DNA of 64,000 nucleotides from Sphingomonas paucimobilis NBRC 13935 (GTDB lineage Bacteria > Pseudomonadota > Alphaproteobacteria > Sphingomonadales > Sphingomonadaceae): the NCBI RefSeq assembly GCF_000739895.2, contig NZ_BBJS01000011.1, forward strand, positions 1 to 64,000, given 5' to 3'. Shown piece after piece: positions 7,825-16,615 of the stretch. The position numbers were made by a program, and so were the translations under genes. The first letter of the stretch is position 1; the number at the start of each line of letters is the position of its first letter. Under the pieces are notes generated by a model. The model saw nothing but the letters and a program-made list of their open reading frames with translations. It was not told the origin of the DNA and did not search any database.

Positions 7825-9333
7825 GTGTCGGCGATCCAGGACGAAATCCGCATTGCGATCCATGCGATCTGGACCCGGCGCTGGCTGGCGCTGGCGGTCG
7901 CCTGGGCCGTGTGCATCCTGGGCTGGCTGTTCGTCTCGCAAATCCCCAGCCGTTATGAATCGACCGCGCGCATCGCGGTCCAGAATTCGCAGCTTTTGCC
8001 CGATGGCATGGGCAATGGCCCCAATGCGCAGATGGAGTCGGTCGATCAGGTCCGCCAGACGCTGATCTCGGCGATCAACCTGCAAAAGGTGGTGCGCGGC
8101 ACCGATCTGGCGAGCACGGTGTCGACAGACGCCGATGTCGCCGCGCGCGTCGCGGCGCTGGCCCAGTCGATCAAGATCGAGAACCAGCAGGATACCATCT
8201 TCAAGCTGACCGTCACGCAGGGCAGCCCCAAGCTGGCGCAGCAGGTGGCGCAGAAGCTGATCGATATCTTCGTCGAATCCAATCTGGTCGGCGATCGCAA
8301 CAATACCAGCCAGAGCCTGAGCTTCCTCGACCGCCAGCTCGACGAGCGGCAGAAACAGTTGCAGGCGGCCGAGGCGAAGCGCGCGCAATATCAGAACCAG
8401 TTCATGGGCGGCCTGCCCGGTACCGGCTCGGTCGCCGATCGCATCGGGCTGGCGCGCTCGCAAATGGCGCAGGTGGACAGCGATCTGGCCGCCGCCCAGT
8501 CGAGCGTCGCGGCGGTGCAGGGCCAGATGGCCGCGACCCCGCGTACCGTGGCGGAGGGCGGCGGTGGCGTCGGACCGGCGCGGGCGCGGCTGGCGACGTT
8601 GCAGGGCCAGTTGGCCGATGCGCGGGCGCGGGGCTTTACCGACAATCACCCCGATGTCATCGCGTTGAAGAACCAGATGGCCGCAGCGCAGGCAGCGGCC
8701 AAGGCGGAAGGTTCGGGCGGCGGCGCGGGCGGGCAGCCCAATCCCCTCTATCTCTCGCTCCAGTCGATGGCGGCCGAGAAGCAGGCGCAGCTCGCCAGCC
8801 TGAAGGTCCGCAAGGCGCAGTTGCAGGGCGATCTCGACCGGCTGAACGCCAGCCTGTCGAGCAATCCGGAAGCGGCCGCGCAACAGGGCGCGATCGACCG
8901 CGATTATCAGGTCCTGAAGGACAGTTACGACCAGCTGCTTCGCCAGCGCGAGCAGGTGGCGCTTCGCGGTCAGGCGCAGAACCAGACGGACTCGATGCGC
9001 TTCTCGGTGATCGATCCGCCCACCTATCCGCGCGCGCCGACCGCGCCCAACCGCATCCTGTTGCTGACCGGCGTTTTCCTGGCTGGCCTGGGGCTGGGGG
9101 TGGGCAGTGCCTTTGCGCTGTCCAAACTGCGCCAGACCTTCACTACGGCGCAATCGCTGCAACGCACGATGGGCATGCCGGTGATCGGGTCGATCGGCGA
9201 GGTCGTCACCCGCGCGCAGGCGGAAGTGCGGGCCAATCGCTTGAAATTGTTCCTGGGCGGGACGGCGGCGCTCGCCGCGGCCTATGGGATGGTCCTTGGT
9301 ATCGAGCTATTGCAGCGGGGTATGGCGGCGTGA
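7825..9333 (+). CDS. XrtA-system polysaccharide chain-length determinant (Wzz/GumC-like)
   Basis: 502-aa polysaccharide co-polymerase of the inner membrane. Two transmembrane segments bracket a large periplasmic coiled coil: TM1 near residues 15-35 (ALAVAWAVCILGWLFV) and TM2 near 410-430 (NRILLLTGVFLAGLGLGVG), with a Pro-rich stretch before TM2 typical of Wzz proteins. A third hydrophobic stretch lies close to the C-terminus. GTG start, with TGAGGAGG overlapping the previous stop. It should control chain length together with the tyrosine autokinase, whose GTG overlaps its stop. Confidence 0.92.
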   Translation: MSAIQDEIRIAIHAIWTRRWLALAVAWAVCILGWLFVSQIPSRYESTARIAVQNSQLLPDGMGNGPNAQMESVDQVRQTLISAINLQKVVRGTDLASTVSTDADVAARVAALAQSIKIENQQDTIFKLTVTQGSPKLAQQVAQKLIDIFVESNLVGDRNNTSQSLSFLDRQLDERQKQLQAAEAKRAQYQNQFMGGLPGTGSVADRIGLARSQMAQVDSDLAAAQSSVAAVQGQMAATPRTVAEGGGGVGPARARLATLQGQLADARARGFTDNHPDVIALKNQMAAAQAAAKAEGSGGGAGGQPNPLYLSLQSMAAEKQAQLASLKVRKAQLQGDLDRLNASLSSNPEAAAQQGAIDRDYQVLKDSYDQLLRQREQVALRGQAQNQTDSMRFSVIDPPTYPRAPTAPNRILLLTGVFLAGLGLGVGSAFALSKLRQTFTTAQSLQRTMGMPVIGSIGEVVTRAQAEVRANRLKLFLGGTAALAAAYGMVLGIELLQRGMAA

Positions 9334-10499
9334 GCAACAGCGTGAAACCACCCAGACCCCGCCGGGAACCGTCGCTGCTCGAACGGGCGGCGACGGTGTA
9401 TGACTTCCAGGCCTATGTCCGTGCGCCGATGCCTGCGCCGGTCGAGGCCCCGCGTCCGGCTCCGGTGGAGGACATGGGGCCGCCAGCCCCCGCCGCCCCG
9501 CCCGAGCCGCCAGCGTCTGCCGAAGTCGAGGCAGCATCCTCTGTCTCGGCTGAACCCGTCGCGCCCCCGCTGCCGGAATCGCCCGATCCTTTCGTGGCCC
9601 CCGTTATGCCCGATACGGAGTGGACCCCACCGGGGCTGGTCGGTCCGGACGATAGGGACGACGCATCGATAGCGGCCGATCCCGCGCTGTCCGGCATCCC
9701 GGCCGAGTTCCTGGCGCAGCCCGGCGACGACGAATTTCTGGCCAGCGAATATAATCCGGGGTTCAGCGACGTCGCCACCGTCGACCGCGCGCTCTTGGCC
9801 GAGAATGGCATGATCGTGCCCGGCGCGCCGATCGGCCCGCTGGCCGAGGAGTTCCGCCTGGTCAAACGCCAGCTGATCATCACCAGCAAGCGGCTGATCG
9901 AGACGGGCGATGCCGACAAGGCGCGCACCGTCCTGATCTGTTCGGCGCGGCCGCAGGACGGCAAGACCTTCTGCTCGGTCAACTTGGCACTCTCGATGGC
10001 GGCGGAGCGGGATACCGAGGTGCTGCTGGTCGATGCCGATGTCGCCAAGCCCGATGTGCTGGCCCGGCTGGGGCTGGCCGAAGGGCCGGGGCTGCTCGAC
10101 GCGCTCGATGATAGCAGTGTCGATGTCGAGGATCTGGTGATCCGCACCGATGTCCCGCATCTGTCGGTGCTGGCCTGCGGCACGCGCAAGGCCAGCGATA
10201 CCGAACTGCTCGCCTCGGCACGCACGCGTACGGTCCTGCAGCGGCTGTTGTCGGCCAATCCGCGCCGGCTGGTCATCTTCGACTCGCCGCCCGCGCTAGC
10301 GGCGTCGCCCGCCTCGGTGCTGGCGATGCTGGCCGGGCAGGTGATGATGGTCGTCCGCGCCGACAAGACGCCCGAGAGCGAGGTCACGGCGGCGATCAAC
10401 CTCCTCGACGCGTGCGAGCATATCCAGCTGGTACTCAACAGCGTCGCCTTCGTCCCGGGCAGCCGGCGGTTCGGCTATTATGGCAAGGATCTCGGCTGA
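9330..10499 (+). CDS. XrtA-associated tyrosine autokinase (BY-kinase)
   Basis: 389-aa cytoplasmic bacterial tyrosine kinase, partner of the chain-length protein just upstream (GTGA overlap). The first ~130 residues are a Pro/Glu/Ala-rich low-complexity region. The ATPase domain shows a Walker A variant SARPQDGKTF, Walker A' VLLVDADVAKPD and Walker B VIFDSPPA. The C-terminus has only a pair of tyrosines (FGYYGKDLG) instead of a long Tyr cluster, as in XrtA-type kinases. Autophosphorylation presumably cycles polymer export. GTG start chosen for the 4-bp coupling. Confidence 0.92.
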   Translation: MSNSVKPPRPRREPSLLERAATVYDFQAYVRAPMPAPVEAPRPAPVEDMGPPAPAAPPEPPASAEVEAASSVSAEPVAPPLPESPDPFVAPVMPDTEWTPPGLVGPDDRDDASIAADPALSGIPAEFLAQPGDDEFLASEYNPGFSDVATVDRALLAENGMIVPGAPIGPLAEEFRLVKRQLIITSKRLIETGDADKARTVLICSARPQDGKTFCSVNLALSMAAERDTEVLLVDADVAKPDVLARLGLAEGPGLLDALDDSSVDVEDLVIRTDVPHLSVLACGTRKASDTELLASARTRTVLQRLLSANPRRLVIFDSPPALAASPASVLAMLAGQVMMVVRADKTPESEVTAAINLLDACEHIQLVLNSVAFVPGSRRFGYYGKDLG

Positions 10500-10501
10500 G
10501 C

Positions 10502-12202
10502 ATGACGGCGCGGCCGATCCTGATGGGCTGTCTGGGGATGGCGATCCTGCCGACCCCGGCGCTTGCCCAGATGCAGGACGTGCCGCCCCCCTCCGGCGTC
10601 GCGGCCGATGCGGGCACGCAGCCGCTCGGCAACGCGGCCCCGGCCCCGATAGCGAACGGCCCCGATCGCGCGCGCGCGCGCGTGGCGCCTTATGTCGAAG
10701 TCGGACAGTTGTTCAGCGCCGACCTGAACGGCGGCGACTCGGTGACGTTCACCACGCTGGCCGCCGGGGTCAATGCGCAGGTCGATAGCGCACGGGCGCA
10801 GGGGCAGGTCAGCTATCGCTACGAACATCGTATCGGCTGGAACGATCGCTATGGCGGCGGCGACATTCATAGCGGTCTGGCACGCGGGCTGTACCGCATC
10901 ACGCCCGATCTGAGCATCGACGGCGGGGCTTTGGCAACGCGGACCCGGACGGATATTCGCGGTGCGGCACCGGGCGTGCTGGTCGGCGATACGGGCAATA
11001 TCTCACAGCTTTATTCGGCCTATATCGGCCCCGTGCTGCGCACCCGCGCCGGGCCGGTCCAGGTCCTCGCCAATTACCGGCTGGGCTATACGCGGGCCGA
11101 CACGCCCGGCTTTGGAGGGCTGGCGCCGGATCAGCCCAGGCTCGACTATTTCAGCGACAGCTGGAATCACCTCGCGACGGTCAGGGCAGATGTCCGCCCC
11201 GGTACCGTCCTGCCGGTGGGCCTCAGCGCCAGCGGGCTCTACGAACGCGACGATGCGCGGCAATTGGCGCAGCGTTATGAGGGCTGGTTCGCGCGCGGCG
11301 ACGTCCTCTACCCGGTCTCGCCCTATGTCGCGCTGACCGCCGGTGTCGGCTATGAACGGATCGAGAGCAGCCAGCGCGATCCGGCGGTCGATGCCGCCGG
11401 CCGGCCCTTGGTCGACAGCAGCGGACGGTTCGTGATCGCCCCCGACAGCCCCCGCCGCATCGCCTATCGCACGGACGGCGTCTATTACGATGCCGGTGTC
11501 ATCTGGCGGCCCAATCGCCGGACGTCGGTGGAAGGGCATATCGGCGAACGCTATGGCTCGCTGAGCGTCACCGGCACCGCGCAATATCAGGCCGCGCGCG
11601 GCGTGGTCTTTCGTGCGGCGCTCTATGACGGCATCCAGACCTTTGGCCGCCAGTTGCGCAACGGCCTGTCGGGCCTGCCGACCGAGTTTGTCGAGACGCG
11701 CGACGCCTTTGCCCAGCAGTTCAATGGCTGCGTCTTTTCGACCAGCGGCACCACGCCGGGCGGGTGCCTGAACGACGTGTTGCAATCGGTGCAGACCGCC
11801 GTCTACCGGGCACGCGGCGCGGATGCGACGCTGACCGTCGCACGTGGGCGTTCCACGCTCGGTTTCGGGCTGGGCTATAGCAACCGCCGGCTGTTCGCGC
11901 CCGACGCCGCGCCCGGGCTAATCGTCGCCGGGGCCGATGACGAAAGCTGGTATGCGCAGATTTTCTTCGGTCATGCGCTCAGCCGTAACTCGGGGCTTAA
12001 CGTGAATGGCTTCGTTAACTATTATGCCAGTAGGTTGGCCGGCGCCGAGGACGTGGTATCGGTTGGCACGACGGCCAGCTATTACCACAACTTCGGTCGG
12101 CTCGGAACAACCGCGTCGGTTGGATTGTACCACTTCTCGGTCGGGGACCTGAGCAACGCCCTCTCGGCGCAGGCCCTGATCGCCGCACGGTATCAATTCT
12201 GA
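10502..12202 (+). CDS. PEP-CTERM/XrtA-associated outer-membrane beta-barrel protein
   Basis: 566-aa exported protein of the uncharacterised PEP-CTERM-system-associated outer-membrane family. A signal peptide (MTARPILMGCLGMAILPTPALAQ) precedes a beta-rich sequence with alternating polar and aromatic residues and a terminal strand ending in RYQF, typical of outer-membrane barrels. The start is the ATG at 10502, 2 bp after the kinase stop; an in-frame start at 10412 would lie inside the kinase gene and abolish the signal peptide. It probably provides the outer-membrane pore for EPS, since the Wza-like protein is short; that is inference. Confidence 0.85.
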   Translation: MTARPILMGCLGMAILPTPALAQMQDVPPPSGVAADAGTQPLGNAAPAPIANGPDRARARVAPYVEVGQLFSADLNGGDSVTFTTLAAGVNAQVDSARAQGQVSYRYEHRIGWNDRYGGGDIHSGLARGLYRITPDLSIDGGALATRTRTDIRGAAPGVLVGDTGNISQLYSAYIGPVLRTRAGPVQVLANYRLGYTRADTPGFGGLAPDQPRLDYFSDSWNHLATVRADVRPGTVLPVGLSASGLYERDDARQLAQRYEGWFARGDVLYPVSPYVALTAGVGYERIESSQRDPAVDAAGRPLVDSSGRFVIAPDSPRRIAYRTDGVYYDAGVIWRPNRRTSVEGHIGERYGSLSVTGTAQYQAARGVVFRAALYDGIQTFGRQLRNGLSGLPTEFVETRDAFAQQFNGCVFSTSGTTPGGCLNDVLQSVQTAVYRARGADATLTVARGRSTLGFGLGYSNRRLFAPDAAPGLIVAGADDESWYAQIFFGHALSRNSGLNVNGFVNYYASRLAGAEDVVSVGTTASYYHNFGRLGTTASVGLYHFSVGDLSNALSAQALIAARYQF

Positions 12203-12218
12203 CCGGCCGAAAGGCACG

Positions 12219-13571
12219 ATGATGTACGAGACCCATTTCGGTCTGGGCGAACGCCCGTTTCAGCTGACCCCGGACCCGCGTTTCTGGTTCGAGACGGCGA
12301 CGCATGGCAAGGCGATGGCCTATCTCGGCTATGGCTTGGCGCAGGGTGAGGGCTTCATCGTCATCACCGGCGATGTCGGCGCGGGCAAGACGACGCTGGT
12401 CGGCCATCTGGTCGAGACGCTCGATACGCGCCGCGTCCGCGTGCTCCACATCGTGTCGACCGCGATCGACCCCGACGATCTGCTGCGCACCGTGGCGGGG
12501 CAGCTCGGCGTCGATGCGCAAGGCCTGTCCAAGGCTGCGCTGCTGTCGGCCACCGAGCGGGCGCTGAACGGCGTCGCGCGCGATGGTCGCCGCGTCCTGC
12601 TAATCGTCGACGAGGCACAGGCTTTGCCGCTCGCCTCGCTCGAAGAGCTGCGCATGCTCTCCAATTTCCAGGCGGGCGGCCATGCGCTGCTCCAGATCCT
12701 TCTGGTCGGCCAACCCGAATTTCGCGACCGCCTGCTGGGCTCGGGAGCGGTCGAGCAGCTGCGCCAGCGGGTCATTGCCATTCACCATCTCGACCCGATG
12801 GACCCGGAGGAGGTGCCCGATTACATCGCGCACCGTCTGGCGGTGGCGGGCTGGACCGGCCGTCCCGATTTCGCGGGCGACGCGTTCGACGCGCTCTACG
12901 AGGCCTCGGGCGGCGTGCCGCGCCGGCTGAACGTGCTGGCAGGCCGGGTGCTGTTGCAGGCGGCGATCGAGGGTGTCGAGCTGATCGGGCAGGACACGGT
13001 GCGCAGCGTTGCTGCCGACATGGCCGCCGATATGGGCGGCGAGCCCATCGGCCAGCCGCAACCCGAACCCGCCGCGCCACAGGCCACGCCGATCGTCGCG
13101 CCGGCGTCATTCGATCGTTCGACCTTTGGTGCGGGCACGCTGGGTGCCGCGACGCTCGACGGTGCTGCCGCCGGGATTGCCGCGACTGCCGGGACGCTGC
13201 GGGCGGGCCTGTACGCCAATGGCCATGCCGCCGATCCGATTATCCGCACCCGCCCCATGGACCAAGGCGAGGCGACCGAGCGCAGCGCGCACCGCGTCGT
13301 CGCGCCACCGCCCGCGCCCGAACCGGTATCGCTCCGTCCGATGGCGCCCCCCGAACCCGAGCCAGCCCCGGTCGAGGATGCCAAGCCGGACGCGACCGCC
13401 GCGCTGGAGGACCGCGTGGCACAGCTGGAGGCGCGGCTGGAGCAGCAGGAGGCGGCGTTGCGCCGGGTCCTGACCTTGCTGGTCGACTGGACCGAGATGG
13501 ACAATCGCGGTGAGACCAAGCGGGAAGGCGCGACGATCCGTTCGGCGGGCACCTGGGGCCATGCCGCCTGA
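12219..13571 (+). CDS. XrtA-associated AAA ATPase (ExeA-like)
   Basis: 450-aa ATPase. N-terminal AAA domain with the YETHFGLGERPFQLTPDP signature of ExeA/PEP-CTERM ATPases, Walker A GDVGAGKTT near residue 52, Walker B LLIVDEAQAL and a sensor block. After residue ~270 comes a long Pro/Ala-rich linker, ending in a coiled coil (EDRVAQLEARLEQQEAALRR). GAAAGG precedes the ATG. Probably energises or positions a component of the EPS machinery, as ExeA does for secretin assembly, but this is inferred. Its end overlaps the deacetylase start by 11 bp. Confidence 0.9.
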   Translation: MMYETHFGLGERPFQLTPDPRFWFETATHGKAMAYLGYGLAQGEGFIVITGDVGAGKTTLVGHLVETLDTRRVRVLHIVSTAIDPDDLLRTVAGQLGVDAQGLSKAALLSATERALNGVARDGRRVLLIVDEAQALPLASLEELRMLSNFQAGGHALLQILLVGQPEFRDRLLGSGAVEQLRQRVIAIHHLDPMDPEEVPDYIAHRLAVAGWTGRPDFAGDAFDALYEASGGVPRRLNVLAGRVLLQAAIEGVELIGQDTVRSVAADMAADMGGEPIGQPQPEPAAPQATPIVAPASFDRSTFGAGTLGAATLDGAAAGIAATAGTLRAGLYANGHAADPIIRTRPMDQGEATERSAHRVVAPPPAPEPVSLRPMAPPEPEPAPVEDAKPDATAALEDRVAQLEARLEQQEAALRRVLTLLVDWTEMDNRGETKREGATIRSAGTWGHAA

Positions 13572-14427
13572 TCCCGGAGCGGCCGCGCCGCTCAACGGCA
13601 TGTCGGTCGACGTCGAGGAATGGTTCCAGGTCGGCGCGTTCGAAAAGACGATCGACAAGGGCGACTGGGACCGGCTCGACAGCCGGGTCGAGGCCAATAC
13701 CGATGCCGTGCTCTCGCTCTTTGCCGAGACGGGGACGCGGGCGACCTTCTTCACGCTGGGCTGGGTGGCGCATCGCCATCCCGGGCTGATCCGGCGCATC
13801 GTGGCGGCCGGGCATGAGATGGCGAGCCATGGCTGGGACCATCAGCGCGTCTTCACCATGACGGCGGACCAGTTCCGCGCCGATCTGGCCCGCGCCAAGG
13901 CGGCGATCGAGAATGCCGGCGGGCAGGCCGTCACCGGATACCGCGCACCCAGCTTCTCCATCGACACGCGGACGCCTTGGGCGCATCCGGTGCTGGCCGA
14001 GGCGGGCTATCGCTATTCGTCGAGCGTCGCGCCGCTGCGCCACGATCATTATGGCTGGGCGGAATCGCCGCGCTATGCGTGGCGGCCGCTGGCGGATGCC
14101 GATCTGATCGAATTGCCGGTGACGGTGGCGCAATGGGGCCAACGGCGGCTGGCGACTGGCGGCGGCTTTTTCCGCATGCTGCCCGCCAAGCTGACCGACA
14201 TCGCGGTCGGGCAGGTCAATCGCGACCGGCACGGCGCGATCTTCTATTTCCACCCCTGGGAGGTCGATCCCGACCAGCCGCGCGTCGCCGATGCGCCGCT
14301 GCGGTCCAAGGTGCGGCATTACAGCCGGTTGGGCGCTATGGCGGGCAAGTTGCGTGGGCTGCTCGGCCGGCATGACTGGGGGCGGGTCGTTGAGGTTGCG
14401 GCCGAGGAAGCGGCGCGGCTCGCATGA
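13561..14427 (+). CDS. XrtA-system polysaccharide deacetylase
   Basis: 288-aa NodB-type deacetylase, expected to remove acetyl groups from the nascent polymer. Family signs: the opening GMSVDVEEWFQVGAFE with the metal-binding Asp, the HEMASHGWDH metal motif (two His), the RAPSFSID block and the late FYFHPWEVDP motif. No signal peptide, as usual for this XrtA group. Start placed at the ATG at 13561, overlapping the ATPase stop; an internal ATG at 13600 is possible. The stop overlaps the FemAB-like gene (ATGA). Confidence 0.92.
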   Translation: MPPDPGAAAPLNGMSVDVEEWFQVGAFEKTIDKGDWDRLDSRVEANTDAVLSLFAETGTRATFFTLGWVAHRHPGLIRRIVAAGHEMASHGWDHQRVFTMTADQFRADLARAKAAIENAGGQAVTGYRAPSFSIDTRTPWAHPVLAEAGYRYSSSVAPLRHDHYGWAESPRYAWRPLADADLIELPVTVAQWGQRRLATGGGFFRMLPAKLTDIAVGQVNRDRHGAIFYFHPWEVDPDQPRVADAPLRSKVRHYSRLGAMAGKLRGLLGRHDWGRVVEVAAEEAARLA

Positions 14428-15461
14428 CCGCACCAGCCCTGGCCGTCCGCGTCGCCGATCTGGCGCGCGAGGATGAGCGCCAACGGATCGACGCGTTCGT
14501 GGCGGAAGCGGGGGCGGGGACGCCCTTCCACCTGACCGGCTGGTTGCTCGCCGGGGCGCGAGGATGCGGGCAAAAGGCGCATTATCTCGTCGCCGATCGC
14601 CCCGATATGACCATTGCCGGACTGTTGCCGCTCAGCGAAATCCGCTCGCCCTTGTTTGGCGCGGCGATGGTGTCGACCGGGTTCGGCGTCGATGGCGGTG
14701 TGCTGGGCGAGGGGGCCGATCTGCTTGCCGAGGCCGCCTGGGAGCTGGCGCAGGCGCGCGGGATCGAATCGGTCGAACTGCGCGGCGGCCCGGCTCCGAC
14801 CGGCTGGGCCGTGGATAGCGACAGCTATCTGGGTTTCGTCCGTCCCATCGCGACCGATGACGAGGCCGAGCTAAAGGCGATCCCCCGCAAGCAGCGCGCC
14901 GAGGTGCGCAAGGCGCTGGCCAACGACCTGATCGTCGAGACCGGCGACAGCCCCCGAATGCTGGCCGAGCATTACCGCATCTATGCCGAATCGGTCCGCA
15001 ATCTCGGCACCCCGGTCTTCCCCGCCAAGCTTTTCCGCGAGGCGGTCGCGCGGCTCGACGCCGATATCCTGACTGTCCGGCATGAAGGACGCGCGGTGGC
15101 GAGCGTGCTCAGCCTGTATCACGCCGGCACCGTCTATCCCTATTGGGGCGGGGGGACGCAGGCGGCGCGGGGGTTGCGCGCCAATGATCTGATGTATTTC
15201 GCGCTGATGCGCCATGCCCGGGCGCGAGGTTGCCACAGCTTCGACTTCGGTCGGTCGAAGGTCGGGACCGGCGCGGCGGCGTTCAAGAAAAATTGGGGGT
15301 TCGAGGGGCGTCCGCTCTCCTATGCCAGCCGCAGCGTTCATGGCCCGCGTGCGATCAATCCGCTCAATCCCAAATATGCGCTGATGATCGCGGTGTGGAA
15401 GCGGATGCCGGTCTGGGCGGCGCGGCTGGCGGGGCCGCCGATCGCGCGGGGCCTGGGGTGA
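14424..15461 (+). CDS. FemAB-family XrtA/PEP-CTERM-associated protein
   Basis: 345-aa protein of the GNAT-fold FemAB superfamily as found in exosortase loci. Two GNAT-like halves are visible, with the conserved block YYGGTQ represented by YPYWGGGTQAARGLRAND, followed by FDFGRSKVGTGAAAFKKNWGF. FemAB enzymes transfer amino acids from aminoacyl-tRNA to peptidoglycan or sugars; here the acceptor could be the polysaccharide or a sorted protein, which is unknown. Coupled to both neighbours by 4-bp overlaps (ATGA, GTGA). Confidence 0.9.
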   Translation: MTAPALAVRVADLAREDERQRIDAFVAEAGAGTPFHLTGWLLAGARGCGQKAHYLVADRPDMTIAGLLPLSEIRSPLFGAAMVSTGFGVDGGVLGEGADLLAEAAWELAQARGIESVELRGGPAPTGWAVDSDSYLGFVRPIATDDEAELKAIPRKQRAEVRKALANDLIVETGDSPRMLAEHYRIYAESVRNLGTPVFPAKLFREAVARLDADILTVRHEGRAVASVLSLYHAGTVYPYWGGGTQAARGLRANDLMYFALMRHARARGCHSFDFGRSKVGTGAAAFKKNWGFEGRPLSYASRSVHGPRAINPLNPKYALMIAVWKRMPVWAARLAGPPIARGLG

Positions 15462-16615
15462 GGGACCTGCTGTTCCTGGCACACCGCGTGCCGTTCCCGC
15501 CCGATCGCGGCGACAAGATCCGCAGCTATCATATCCTTCGCCACCTCAGCCGCGATTGGCGCATCCATCTCTGTACCTTTGGCGAGAGCGAGGCGGACCT
15601 GAATCCGCCGCCTGCCTTCACCGACCTGTTGGCCAGTTGCCGCATCGTCCGCCGCTCGAAGTCCATGCCGCTGGCCGCGTTCCAGGCGCTGGCGACCGGC
15701 GCACCGGTATCGTTGACCGCCTTCGCGCACCCGGAAATGGCGAAAGCCGTGCGGCAGGTCCGGCGGAACGGCGTGGCGGCTGCCTACATCTTTTCCGGCC
15801 AGATGGCGCAATATGCCGGGGAAGAGCCGACGATCATGGATATGGTCGATGTCGACTCCGCGAAGTTCGACGCGCTTGCGGAGCGTGCGGGCGTTGCGAA
15901 GCGGCTGATCCTCCGACGCGAGGCGCGGAGGCTCGGTGCGTTCGAGCGCCGGGTGGCGGCGGGCATGGATGCCACGCTGTTCGTCAGCGAAGCCGAGGCC
16001 GCGCTGTTCCGCGCCGGTGGCGGGGAAGGGCGAGTGATGGCGGTCGAGAACGGGATCGATGCCAGCGTCTACGACCCTGCCATCGTCACGCCGGTCGCGG
16101 AGCCGGGGCCGCTGATCGTCTTCACCGGGCAGATGGACTATCAGCCCAATATCGACGCGGTGACCCATTTCGCCGAAGCGATCCTGCCGCAAGTCCGTAA
16201 GGCCCACCCCACTGCGCGCTTCGCCATCGTCGGTCGCGCGCCGACGCCGGGGGTGCGTAGGCTGGCGGGCGAGGATGTGATCGTGACCGGCGAAGTGCCC
16301 GACACGCGTATCTGGCTGGCGGCCGCCGCCGTCTGCGTCGCGCCTCTCACGCTGGCGCGGGGCATCCAGAACAAGGTGTTGGAGGCGATGGCGATGGCCC
16401 GCCCGATCGTCGCTTCGCGGGCGGCGGCCGAGGGGATCGACCATGGGGGCACGATCGCCGTGGCGGCGGGAGATCTCGACCTTGCCGACAAGCTCATCGC
16501 CGCGCTGAAGGACCCCACGACCAATAGCGCTGCGCGCGCGCGGGTGCTTGACCGATATGACTGGAGCGCGAGACTGGCACCGCTCGATCTGTTGTTGAAG
16601 GATATCGCCGCGTGA
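15458..16615 (+). CDS. XrtA-associated glycosyltransferase (GT4-like)
   Basis: 385-aa glycosyltransferase of the PEP-CTERM/exosortase A-associated (stp1-like) group. The N-terminal nucleotide-sugar-fold motif is HRVPFPPDRGDKIRSYH; the C-terminal Rossmann half carries FTGQMDYQPNIDAV and the donor-binding GIQNKVLEAMAMARPIVAS. GTG start chosen because it overlaps the FemAB stop (GTGA) and gives the family length; no ATG gives a plausible N-terminus. It should add a sugar to the lipid-linked repeat unit; the donor is not predictable. Confidence 0.9.
   Translation: MRDLLFLAHRVPFPPDRGDKIRSYHILRHLSRDWRIHLCTFGESEADLNPPPAFTDLLASCRIVRRSKSMPLAAFQALATGAPVSLTAFAHPEMAKAVRQVRRNGVAAAYIFSGQMAQYAGEEPTIMDMVDVDSAKFDALAERAGVAKRLILRREARRLGAFERRVAAGMDATLFVSEAEAALFRAGGGEGRVMAVENGIDASVYDPAIVTPVAEPGPLIVFTGQMDYQPNIDAVTHFAEAILPQVRKAHPTARFAIVGRAPTPGVRRLAGEDVIVTGEVPDTRIWLAAAAVCVAPLTLARGIQNKVLEAMAMARPIVASRAAAEGIDHGGTIAVAAGDLDLADKLIAALKDPTTNSAARARVLDRYDWSARLAPLDLLLKDIAA

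Noticed and set aside
15230..15457. A longer N-terminus of the glycosyltransferase starting inside the FemAB-like gene
   Set aside because: The extension has shadow-frame composition, and the GTG at 15458 overlaps the previous stop as in the other genes of the operon.
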